11,069 nucleotides of DNA from an uncultured Alphaproteobacteria bacterium (GTDB lineage Bacteria; Pseudomonadota; Alphaproteobacteria; RF32; CAG-239): positions 1-11,069 of the forward strand of contig USCF01000020.1 in NCBI GenBank assembly GCA_900553115.1, in the 5' to 3' direction. The translations under genes and the position numbers were made by a program. Every line of letters begins with the position of its first letter. The stretch's first letter is position 1. The notes below the pieces were generated by a model. The model was not told the origin of the DNA. It did no database searches and saw nothing but the letters and a program-made list of their open reading frames with translations. Positions 1 to 6,474 of the stretch are shown piece by piece.

Positions 1-328
1 CGCAAATAATTTCAAGTAACAATAAAAACGCTATCAAATCCACCGGATGCGAATCCAAAGCTTCATAATCTACGCCTTTATTCAAACGGGCAAAAACAGC
101 AATAACTTTATCTAAGCCTTCAATTCGGGCGTGAGGGAAAGCAACACCATCGCCATAGCCGGTTGAACCCAAGTTTTCACGTTCTAATATTGCTTCAAAA
201 ACAGAATTTTCATCAATGTTTTCTTTTTCAGCAACAAATTTTGATAACTGTTCAAGCATATTACGCTTGCTCTCGGCTTCAACATGAGCCAACACCATGT
301 CTTCTGACAAGATATCTGATATTCCCAT
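1..328 (-). CDS. ptsN: PTS IIA-like nitrogen regulatory protein PtsN, C-terminus cut by window edge
   Basis: The 109 visible residues form a PTS EIIA type 2 domain. The fold begins with short helices (residues 1-50). The phospho-acceptor histidine is seen as H66 in the motif AFPHAR, preceded by the glycine-rich stretch STGYGDG. The segment PVDLIAFLLLLE matches the family's conserved hydrophobic strand before its last helix. Family members are about 150 residues, so roughly 40 are missing beyond position 1. In the nitrogen phosphotransferase system, PtsN takes phosphate from EINtr and NPr and regulates potassium transport and other targets rather than importing sugar. The start is ATG at 326-328, with an AAGGGA ribosome site just upstream. 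It lies 23 bp after hpf and is probably co-transcribed with it. The hpf-ptsN pairing is classical, but rpoN, usually just before hpf, is not here. The frame is open to the edge and I see no frameshift. Confidence 0.92.
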   Translation of the reverse strand, partial: MGISDILSEDMVLAHVEAESKRNMLEQLSKFVAEKENIDENSVFEAILERENLGSTGYGDGVAFPHARIEGLDKVIAVFARLNKGVDYEALDSHPVDLIAFLLLLEIIC

Positions 329-351
329 TTTTTATCCCTTTTAGTAAAAAA

Positions 352-912
352 TTATTCTGCAGGTTCAACCCAACCGATGTTACCATCTTTGCGACGATAT
401 ACCATACTGATGCGGTTGTTGGCGCTGTTACGGAACATCAAAGCGTTTTCATCGGCCAAATCCATATACATAACTGCTTCGCCCACAGTGCAAAGTTTGA
501 TGTTAGCATCGGTTTCGGCAATGGTTAAAGGAGCAGATTCGTCAATGCTCATTTCATCTTCGGTTTCTTTAACAGGGAAAACAGCAGCATGAGCCATTTC
601 CACAATACCGGTTTTACCTTTGTGGTCATTCAATTTTGTTTTTTGACGGCGCAAACGAGTAGCGATATGTTCATTAGCATTATCAAAAGCAGAATAAGGA
701 TCTGCGGCAACGCCTGTACCTTTCAAAACAATGTTTTTAGCCGGATGAACAGTAACTTCTGCTCTAAAATCTTCGCCATCTTTAGAAAAAGCTACACTGC
801 AGCTGATTGGAGCGTTAAAATACTTGTTTACGGCATTTTCAACAGCTTCTTCAACACGGTTACGCAGTCTGTCGCTAATATCTACTTGTTTTCCTGTTAA
901 TGTAATTTTCAT
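352..912 (-). CDS. hpf: Ribosome hibernation promoting factor, long form
   Basis: This 186-residue protein has the two-domain layout of long HPF. An S30AE/YfiA domain (about 1-105, starting MKITLTGKQVDIS) binds the 30S decoding region. A C-terminal dimerisation domain (about 128-186) carries the typical VGEAVMYMDL...ALMFRN and MVYRRKDGNIGWVEP signatures. Long HPF protects idle ribosomes by joining two 70S particles into 100S dimers in stationary phase or under starvation; E. coli has a short HPF instead. The ATG at 910-912 is preceded by GAGG at good distance. A promoter candidate with an extended -10 lies about 56 bp upstream, and an imperfect palindrome covers that -10, so expression may be controlled separately from the lpt genes. 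ptsN follows 23 bp downstream. The family call is secure from the two domains and length. Confidence 0.95.
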   Translation of the reverse strand: MKITLTGKQVDISDRLRNRVEEAVENAVNKYFNAPISCSVAFSKDGEDFRAEVTVHPAKNIVLKGTGVAADPYSAFDNANEHIATRLRRQKTKLNDHKGKTGIVEMAHAAVFPVKETEDEMSIDESAPLTIAETDANIKLCTVGEAVMYMDLADENALMFRNSANNRISMVYRRKDGNIGWVEPAE

Positions 913-956
913 GATTTACCTCATTTGTTAATTATTTCGGCACAATCGCCTTTTGT

Positions 957-981
957 AACTGTTTTATAGTATAACACTGTT
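957..981. repeat. Imperfect 25-bp palindrome over the hpf -10 region
   Basis: The half-sites AACTGTTTTATA and TATAACACTGTT flank a central G at 969. Ten of the twelve position pairs are complementary. It covers the -10 hexamer (968-973) and the expected start point, which is a usual place for a repressor operator. Outer CTTTTG (950-955) and CAAAAG (986-991) extend the symmetry, slightly off-centre. As an RNA hairpin it lacks a T-tract, so it is a poor terminator. Confidence 0.5.
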
Positions 982-996
982 TAAGCAAAAGTAAAC
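968..996 (-). promoter_or_regulatory. Candidate sigma-70 promoter for hpf-ptsN
   Basis: Read on the minus strand, GTTTAC (991-996) and TATACT (968-973) are separated by 17 bp, and a TG one base before the -10 makes it an extended -10. Transcription would start near 961, giving a leader of about 48 nt before hpf. It lies between lptB and hpf, where rpoN would be expected. It is inferred from sequence match only. Confidence 0.55.
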
Positions 997-1007
997 AACA
1001 TACTTTT

Positions 1008-1754
1008 TTATAGTGAGAAATTATCGCCCAAATATACTTTGCGTACTTCTTCATTTGCCACAATCTCGTCCGGAGTTCCCTCCATCAAAACTGTTCCACC
1101 GTGTAAAATATACGCTCTATCAATAATATCCAAGGTCTCTCGTACATTGTGATCGGTAATAAGCACGCCCAAACCGCGGTTTTTCAACTGCGACACCAAG
1201 GTACGGATTTCTCCAACGGCAATAGGGTCAATACCGGCTAAAGGTTCGTCCAGCAAAATAAAACTTGGTTTACTAGCCAACGCGCGGGCAATTTCCAAAC
1301 GACGGCGTTCACCGCCGGATAGTGCCAAAGCCGGAGATTTGCGCAGGTGGGCAATAGAAAATTCATTTAGCAATTCTTCAAGCATGTCTTCACGCTGATT
1401 TTCATCATCTATAACAATTTGCAAAATGGCTTTAATATTATCCTCAACGCTCAGAGTTCTAAAAATAGAAGCTTCTTGCGGCAAATAGCCAATACCCATG
1501 CGGGCGCGTTTATACATCGGCATATCGGTTATATCCTGCCCACCGATATAAACATCGCCGTAATCAGGTGTAATCAAGCCGGTAACGCAATAAAAGCAAG
1601 TGGTTTTACCGGCGCCATTAGGGCCAAGCAAACCAACCGCCTCGCCTTTTTTGACGTGCAGCGACACATTTTTCAGCACCGTACGTTTTTTATATTTTTT
1701 ACCGATATTGAAAATTTCCAGCTCTTCGGTTTCATTTGTCTGATTTTTTACCAT
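1008..1754 (-). CDS. lptB: LPS export ABC transporter ATP-binding protein LptB
   Basis: This 248-residue ABC ATPase is complete: Walker A GPNGAGKTT at 44-52, Q-loop LPQEAS at 91-96, signature LSGGERRR at 145-152, Walker B FILLDE with catalytic E170, D-loop AGID at 173-176 and switch histidine H202. The ending YLGDNFSL is typical of LptB. LptB dimers power LptF and LptG, which extract lipopolysaccharide from the outer face of the inner membrane and pass it to LptC and LptA; lptF and lptG are not in the window and are usually elsewhere on the chromosome. The ATG at 1752-1754 lies within the end of the fused lptC-lptA gene (23-bp overlap), with AAAAGGA as its ribosome site, so translation is probably coupled. 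The next gene downstream is hpf, not rpoN. Length and motifs are normal. Confidence 0.97.
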   Translation of the reverse strand: MVKNQTNETEELEIFNIGKKYKKRTVLKNVSLHVKKGEAVGLLGPNGAGKTTCFYCVTGLITPDYGDVYIGGQDITDMPMYKRARMGIGYLPQEASIFRTLSVEDNIKAILQIVIDDENQREDMLEELLNEFSIAHLRKSPALALSGGERRRLEIARALASKPSFILLDEPLAGIDPIAVGEIRTLVSQLKNRGLGVLITDHNVRETLDIIDRAYILHGGTVLMEGTPDEIVANEEVRKVYLGDNFSL

Positions 1755-2793
1755 TTTCCGTTTTCCTTTTGCTGTAAAACGTACCGGATATCCGGCCGCC
1801 TGTTTTTTTATTTCCGGTGATTCGGCTTATTTGTGTGTTTAAATCTGTTTCAGCCATATTTCCGTTGATAACATTTCCTTGCTGCTCCAACTTAACTTTT
1901 CCTGTGAGCTGAACCTTTGCCGTTTTGGGATTATAAACGCCTTTATCGCCATAAGCTTTGCCTTTTGGCGTGATAATCCGCACATGCCCCACGGCCTCGG
2001 CCTTTTCCAGTTCATTTTTTTGAGAATAAAAAGCTTTAACCGTATCGGCATATAAAATATTGTCGCCTTGCCGCACAACAACATTGCCAACTGAAACGCT
2101 CTCGCGCTTGTTTTGAAAATAACGGGTTTCTTTTTCGGCAGTCAGCGTACCTTGTGAAGTGGTAACAACATGTTTGCCTTTCAAAACCAAAATATTATCT
2201 TGCTTGAAATATTCAAAAGCGGACGCTTCTAAATCACCCCAATCTCCCTCGGCGTTGACGCGTTCATTATTATAACCATGTTCGGCATCAAAGTCATAAA
2301 CAACTTCTTCAGTGCGAACAACGGTGCCGCTTTCATCAATTGCATTTACGTGTCCATTTAAGCGCAGCATATTTTTTTCTTGATTAAAATAACCTTCGAC
2401 AGCATTAATTTTAATCATACCGTTATCCGTTGGTATTTCGCCTTTAGGACTGTTTATTTTAACTTCTTTAGAACCTGGAGCAACTTCGTCAACACTGTCT
2501 GCGGTAACAGTTCCAACCCTGTTTTTCGAATCCGTGGTATGATAAACAGTTTGCTCTATATGCAGCTTTTCCATTTCATTTTTACGCGGCATAGTCACGT
2601 TGTTTTGCAAATCGATACTTTTTTTTATGTTAGGCATTACCAGCATAACACCCAAAATAGCGGCGGCGACGCAAGGAAAACCTAACTTAACGAAACGCAG
2701 CCATCTGGAAGTTTGCGGTTTATTGTTATATTTAATTTCGTCAAGCTGCCGCTTTCCGTTGAAATAATCATCAATTTTGCGCGAGTCAAACAT
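1732..2793 (-). CDS. LptC-LptA fusion protein, inner-membrane anchored LPS bridge
   Basis: The 353 residues join two LPS transport components. A cytoplasmic N-terminus (1-33) is followed by one membrane segment (about 34-54, no cleavage site evident) and an LptC-like beta region (about 75-215, with the strand-rich motif NMLRLNGHVNAID). Next comes an OstA/LptA-like beta-jellyroll (about 218-330, with GNVVVRQGDNILYAD, AVGHVRI and AKVQLTGKVKLEQQGNVINGN). The tail is basic. LptC alone is about 190-220 residues and LptA about 160-190 with a cleaved signal peptide; here no second start, signal peptide or stop separates them. The product would carry LPS from LptB2FG into the periplasm. The start is ATG at 2791-2793, three bases after the kdsD stop, with GGAG inside kdsD. 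The domain boundary is my estimate, and an alternative reading is an LptC with an enlarged OstA-like domain and a separate lptA elsewhere. Confidence 0.85.
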   Translation of the reverse strand: MFDSRKIDDYFNGKRQLDEIKYNNKPQTSRWLRFVKLGFPCVAAAILGVMLVMPNIKKSIDLQNNVTMPRKNEMEKLHIEQTVYHTTDSKNRVGTVTADSVDEVAPGSKEVKINSPKGEIPTDNGMIKINAVEGYFNQEKNMLRLNGHVNAIDESGTVVRTEEVVYDFDAEHGYNNERVNAEGDWGDLEASAFEYFKQDNILVLKGKHVVTTSQGTLTAEKETRYFQNKRESVSVGNVVVRQGDNILYADTVKAFYSQKNELEKAEAVGHVRIITPKGKAYGDKGVYNPKTAKVQLTGKVKLEQQGNVINGNMAETDLNTQISRITGNKKTGGRISGTFYSKRKTENGKKSDK

Positions 2794-2796
2794 TAA

Positions 2797-3762
2797 TCAG
2801 CTAACTCCAGCCTTTAAACAATCGTGAATATGGATAACTCCAACCGGTTTTGTACCTTTAACCACAAACAAATTGGTAATTCCGCGTCCGGTGTTGTTCA
2901 TCACATTAACAGCTTCGGCAATTAAAGCGTCAGGCGCAATCGTTTTTGGATTTTTGGTCATAACTTTTGAAACTTTTTCCGTGATCAAATCCGGCGACAT
3001 CCAGCGGCGCAAATCACCATCGGTAATTATTCCGATTAAATCGCCGTTATCATTGACGATGCCAACACAGCCCAACATTTTTTCTGACATTTTAATTAAA
3101 GCATCCTGCATAATAGCGTTGTCTTTAACCAGCGGCATTTCCTCGCCAGTATGCATAACATCAGAAACATGGCGCAAAACAGAACCAAGTTTTCCGCCTG
3201 GGTGACGCAAATGGAAATCATCTTCGGTAAAACCGCGGCGCACCATTAAATCCGCCGCCAAAATATCGCCCATAACCAAAGTAGCAGTTGTGGAAGATGT
3301 CGGCGCCAAACCCAAAGGACAAGCCTCGCGACTGGTTGGCAGTTTCAAAACATAATCGCTGTTTTTACCCAATGAACTTTCCGGATTTTTTGTAATAGCA
3401 ATCAACGGCACACCAAAACGGCGGCAATATACCAAAATATCGGACAATTCTTTTGACTCACCGCTGTTGGAAATCGCAAGCACCGTATCATCTGCCGTTA
3501 TCATGCCCAAATCGCCGTGACTGGCCTCGCCTGGGTGCAAAAAGAAAGACGGCGTTCCGGTAGAAGCAAAAGTCGCAGCCATTTTACGGCCAATATGGCC
3601 TGATTTTCCCATACCGGTAACAATCACGCGTCCTTTTGTTTTTTGTAAAACGTCAACCGCTGTGGTCAAAGTACCATCCAGCTCGTTTTCCATAGCTTTT
3701 AAAGCCTCTACTTCACGGTCTATGGTTTGTTTTGCCACTTCAATATCTTTATTTTCCGTCAC
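2797..3762 (-). CDS. kdsD: D-arabinose 5-phosphate isomerase
   Basis: The enzyme converts ribulose 5-phosphate to arabinose 5-phosphate, the first committed step to Kdo for the LPS core. The 321 residues match the KdsD/KpsF layout: a SIS domain (about 35-175, with VTGMGKSGHIGRKMA and SNSGES) followed by two CBS domains (about 200-260 and 265-321). The residues K53, E105, E146 and H187 line up with the four catalytic candidates described in E. coli KdsD (K59, E111, E152, H193). The start is GTG at 3760-3762, supported by a strong GGAG six bases upstream. The gene opens the LPS unit and sits three bases before lptC-lptA, linking Kdo supply to LPS export. The Kdo-8-phosphate phosphatase gene kdsC, between kdsD and lptC in E. 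coli, is missing here. GutQ or KpsF paralogues are possible alternatives, but the context favours KdsD. Confidence 0.95.
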   Translation of the reverse strand: MTENKDIEVAKQTIDREVEALKAMENELDGTLTTAVDVLQKTKGRVIVTGMGKSGHIGRKMAATFASTGTPSFFLHPGEASHGDLGMITADDTVLAISNSGESKELSDILVYCRRFGVPLIAITKNPESSLGKNSDYVLKLPTSREACPLGLAPTSSTTATLVMGDILAADLMVRRGFTEDDFHLRHPGGKLGSVLRHVSDVMHTGEEMPLVKDNAIMQDALIKMSEKMLGCVGIVNDNGDLIGIITDGDLRRWMSPDLITEKVSKVMTKNPKTIAPDALIAEAVNVMNNTGRGITNLFVVKGTKPVGVIHIHDCLKAGVS

Positions 3763-3791
3763 GATAGTCTCCTTTTTTAATTCTTTTCAGA

Positions 3792-3819
3792 ATAATAGAA
3801 TTTTTGCCCTAAAATTCAA
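3792..3819 (-). promoter_or_regulatory. Candidate sigma-70 promoter for kdsD-lptCA-lptB
   Basis: On the minus strand, TTGAAT (3814-3819) and TATTAT (3792-3797, five of six consensus bases) are spaced by 16 bp in the 83-bp gap between holC and kdsD. The start point would lie near 3785, about 23 nt before the GTG. It suggests that the LPS genes can be transcribed apart from the hflK unit. Confidence 0.55.
3798..3817. repeat. Inverted repeat within the kdsD promoter spacer
   Basis: GAATTTT (3798-3804) and AAAATTC (3811-3817) are perfect 7-bp arms around TGCCCT. The repeat sits between the -35 and -10 of the proposed kdsD promoter and overlaps the -35. It could be an operator, but AT-rich arms of this length can arise by chance. 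Confidence 0.35.
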
Positions 3820-3845
3820 GATTTTTTTGGGTTTTATGCTCTTTT

Positions 3846-4301
3846 TCAGGCTTTTTGTTCCCATTTGCCTGCAGAACTTTGCTGCCAATAATAAACTTCA
3901 TTGCCGGCGTTTTTATACTCTTTCCACAAGCGTCGTGCCTGCTGTAAAGCTTCTTCAGAATTGCCGTCAAAAATATTAAACACACGTTCGTATTGTTCTA
4001 TTGCGGCCGGACTTTCCTCTGCTCCGTCAACCAAAAACAAAAACTTAGCTTTGTTTGGATTTTCAGAATCCGCCGCGAGCCAAATTGGCTGCTGCTCGGC
4101 AAAACCGTCTTTTTTGGAGCCATGCGGTAAAAAACTTTCATCATTAAAGGTCCAAAGCAAAGAATTCAGAAACTCTACTCTCTCTTCTGTTCCCACTTTT
4201 ATTTTGACACGTTTGCCGGTGCCATAAGCTTTTTGCAGCAAAAGAGGTAAAACGTCTTCCAATGTTTTTTTTTGTAAATGATAAAAATCTACTCTGCTCA
4301 T
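3846..4301 (-). CDS. holC: DNA polymerase III chi subunit
   Basis: The 151 residues match the chi subunit family, in alphaproteobacterial form. It opens with RVDFYHL and has VLPLLLQKAYGTGKRV (17-32), LLWTFNDESFLPHG (48-61), EQQPIWL (69-75), FLVDGAE (89-95), YERVFNIFDGN (104-114) and a final YYWQQ. Chi works with psi in the clamp loader and binds the C-terminal tail of single-strand DNA binding protein, tying the polymerase to coated template. The start ATG overlaps the stop of the protease gene upstream by four bases (ATGA) and has no clear ribosome site, so it is likely translated by coupling. holC is often beside pepA in proteobacteria; its place at the end of an hflK-hflC-htrA unit is less expected. 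Length is normal and the frame is intact. Confidence 0.9.
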   Translation of the reverse strand: MSRVDFYHLQKKTLEDVLPLLLQKAYGTGKRVKIKVGTEERVEFLNSLLWTFNDESFLPHGSKKDGFAEQQPIWLAADSENPNKAKFLFLVDGAEESPAAIEQYERVFNIFDGNSEEALQQARRLWKEYKNAGNEVYYWQQSSAGKWEQKA

Positions 4302-5596
4302 AGCGCCGCTTTCACATTCAAATAAACATTATACGAGCCGTCGCTGTCTTTTAGCTGCAGTTTAATTTTTCCGTCAACCGGCTGCTTTATTTTGACTTTC
4401 ATATCTTCAACGCCGAAAATAGGTTTATCGTTCACCATAACAATGCGATCGCCCATTTTTATCCCCTTGTTTTCAGCCTCAGAATCATTTTTCACCGCCG
4501 TTATGGCCAATTCTTTTGTTGTTTCTTCATAATAGGCCGAAATACCTAGAGTTTCAAACAAAACTGCCTTCCCGATTTTATATTTATCCAGTCCAAGCTC
4601 TTCAAAGCTTCTCATTTCGGCAAAATTATCTTTAGATAAAACTTTTGGCTCTTCCGGAGCTCTAGCAACTATGATTTTTGTTTCAATTGTTTGAGCATCT
4701 CGAACGATGGTTGCCTGTATTTCCGTATCCGGCGCAAGTTTTGATATTTCATAAGAAAACAAGCGCGGATTTTTTAAGCTAACCTGACCAAAACTCAAAA
4801 TTTTATCCCCAACCTTTAATCCGGCTTTTGCCGCCGGTGAATTTTCTTCCATAGCGGAAACAATCAAAGCCTCACTATTGGTATCATCTTTGGTGAAAAC
4901 TTTTTGCACGCTCATACCTAGCCAACCGCGAATCACCTTACCATTTTGTTTTAATTGGCTGACAACCCATTTGACCACATTTGACGGCGTAGCAAAGCCT
5001 ACTCCAACGTTTTTACCGTCTTCCGAGAAAATAGCCGTGCTCATACCAATGATTTTGCCGTCCATATTGAAAAGCGGCCCGCCGGAATTTCCTTGATTGA
5101 TAGCAGCGTCAGTCTGCAAAAAGTTGTCATAAGGTCCTTTATCTATATCACGTTCTTTAGCCGAAATAATTCCCAAAGACACGCTATTGCCCAATCCAAA
5201 AGGATTGCCAATAGCAAAAACCTGATTACCGACCCTGATTGCGTCCGAATCGCCGAAATGCCCTGCTTCGAGATTAATGGGATTTTTGACTTTAAGTAAA
5301 GCAATATCCGTTTTTTCATCAACCCCTACTAAATTTGCGGCAAAGGTTTCGCCGTTTGGGAGTTGAAGTGTGATTTTTTTGGCGTTTTCCATTACATGCG
5401 CATTTGTCACCACATAACCGGCGGCGCTGATAATAATGCCGGCACCAAGTGCTTGTTCGTCATCACTAACATCAACAGCGATGCTTACAACGGAGGGATT
5501 AACTTCCTCAATAACATCTTCCAGCAAGCGCTGCTCTGCCCGCAACGGCAACGCCAATATTAGCCCCAAAACAAAAACACTCCAAAATTTAAGCAT
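4298..5596 (-). CDS. HtrA/Do-family periplasmic serine protease
   Basis: This 432-residue protein has a hydrophobic signal peptide (about 1-20, possible cleavage after LRA) and a trypsin-like domain with H67 (VTNAHV), D97 (EKTDIALLKV) and S171 (NQGNSGGPL). PDZ1 spans about 222-312 and PDZ2 about 340-430. Such proteases degrade or refold damaged envelope proteins. The stretch between PSVVSI and the GAG strand is very short, so the long LA loop of E. coli DegP is absent, and the total length is below the 450-500 usual for DegP. That makes DegQ-like a better comparison, though I give no symbol because degP, degQ and mucD names overlap in this group. It starts four bases after hflC, with a weak AGAAAG ribosome site inside hflC, and overlaps holC by four bases. 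The hflK-hflC-htrA order is common in alphaproteobacteria and suggests joint envelope proteolysis control. Confidence 0.93.
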   Translation of the reverse strand: MLKFWSVFVLGLILALPLRAEQRLLEDVIEEVNPSVVSIAVDVSDDEQALGAGIIISAAGYVVTNAHVMENAKKITLQLPNGETFAANLVGVDEKTDIALLKVKNPINLEAGHFGDSDAIRVGNQVFAIGNPFGLGNSVSLGIISAKERDIDKGPYDNFLQTDAAINQGNSGGPLFNMDGKIIGMSTAIFSEDGKNVGVGFATPSNVVKWVVSQLKQNGKVIRGWLGMSVQKVFTKDDTNSEALIVSAMEENSPAAKAGLKVGDKILSFGQVSLKNPRLFSYEISKLAPDTEIQATIVRDAQTIETKIIVARAPEEPKVLSKDNFAEMRSFEELGLDKYKIGKAVLFETLGISAYYEETTKELAITAVKNDSEAENKGIKMGDRIVMVNDKPIFGVEDMKVKIKQPVDGKIKLQLKDSDGSYNVYLNVKAAL

Positions 5597-5600
5597 ATTT

Positions 5601-6470
5601 CTACTTTCTCAAAGTTGTATTGAAATATTTGAAAAACTGAGAATCCGGAGAAAGCACCAAAGAAGTTTCATTATCTCCCAGCGATTTGCGATAAGCTTCC
5701 AAACTGCGGTAAAACTCATAGAAATCCACGTCTTGTCCCACAGTCTTATTCCAAATAGCCACTGATTCTTTATCTCCTTCGCCTCGCAGTATCTGTGATT
5801 GTTTTTCTGCTTCTGCCACTATAATTGCGGCTTCCTTATCCGCGGTGGCACGAATGTTTTGAGCTTTTTGCTGACCTTTAGCTCGAAATTCTTTAGCGTC
5901 ACGCTGGCGTTCGGTTTTCATCCGCTCGTTAATGGCTTGCATAACCTCCATAGGCAAATCGGCACGACGAATCCGCACATCGGCCACACTCACGCCAATG
6001 GCTTCCGCATCTTTTTTTACTGTTTTGCTTATATCAGCCATAATTTGCGTACGTTGCTGCGACAACAATTCAGTCAAAGTCACTCGTCCCAAAACTTTTC
6101 GCAATGACGAATTGACAATTTCTTCCAATTTGCTACGCGCCTGTGTTTCTGTTTTTACGGTTTTATAAAATTTAAGCGGGTCAACAATTTGATAACGAGT
6201 AAAGCTGTCTACATCCAAACGTTTTTTATCATTCAAAACCACCTCTTGAGCCGGTGGATCCAGATTGAGCAGGCGAGAGTCATAAAACACCACATTTTGG
6301 ATAAGAGGCACTTTAAATTTTAGTCCCGCTTCAGTTATCAATCGTATTGGCTTACCAAATTGCAAAACAATTGCCTGTTCAGGCTGATAGACAATATAGG
6401 CCGAACTCTTGACTAACCCCAGAGCGACCAATCCCAGAAAAATATAAAACTGCGCTTTAAATAAACTCAT
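5601..6470 (-). CDS. hflC: FtsH regulator HflC, SPFH/band 7 membrane protein
   Basis: The 289 residues form an N-terminal membrane anchor (about 8-25), then an SPFH/prohibitin domain in the periplasm. It begins YIVYQPEQAIVLQFGKPIR and carries RLLNLDPPAQEVVLNDKKRLDVDSFTRYQI. A long charged helical region with Ala/Glu-rich heptads (about 180-235) follows, then the C-terminal segment YEFYRSLEAYRKSL and SPDSQFFKYF that marks HflC. HflC pairs with HflK in a large ring-like complex around the FtsH protease, modulating its access to membrane substrates. The ATG at 6468-6470 lies four bases after the hflK stop, with AAAGGA inside the end of hflK. htrA follows four bases downstream. Length is slightly under the 290-330 usual for the family. 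Confidence 0.96.
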   Translation of the reverse strand: MSLFKAQFYIFLGLVALGLVKSSAYIVYQPEQAIVLQFGKPIRLITEAGLKFKVPLIQNVVFYDSRLLNLDPPAQEVVLNDKKRLDVDSFTRYQIVDPLKFYKTVKTETQARSKLEEIVNSSLRKVLGRVTLTELLSQQRTQIMADISKTVKKDAEAIGVSVADVRIRRADLPMEVMQAINERMKTERQRDAKEFRAKGQQKAQNIRATADKEAAIIVAEAEKQSQILRGEGDKESVAIWNKTVGQDVDFYEFYRSLEAYRKSLGDNETSLVLSPDSQFFKYFNTTLRK

Positions 6471-6474
6471 TTTC

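Noticed and set aside
1..60. Possible frameshift at the visible end of ptsN
   Set aside because: The residues PVDLIAFLLLLE align in length with the family strand, so the frame is intact as far as the window shows.
163..528. Plus-strand open frame of 121 codons across the ptsN-hpf junction
   Set aside because: It is antisense to two conserved genes, has no ribosome site, and its product is rich in Phe, His and Cys, as expected from reading coding DNA backwards.
950..991. Palindrome before hpf as an lptB terminator
   Set aside because: The stem has mismatches and is AT-rich, no T-tract follows it on the minus strand, and it overlaps a good -10 element, so an operator or chance symmetry is more likely.
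1419..1820. Plus-strand open frame of 133 codons antisense to lptB
   Set aside because: It lies fully opposite conserved lptB and the lptC-lptA end, with no motif or ribosome site.
1839..2090. Minus-strand frame of 83 codons inside lptC-lptA, considered as a separate lptA
   Set aside because: It is in another frame, and its product lacks beta-jellyroll features and a signal peptide. The LptA-like sequence is in the main frame.
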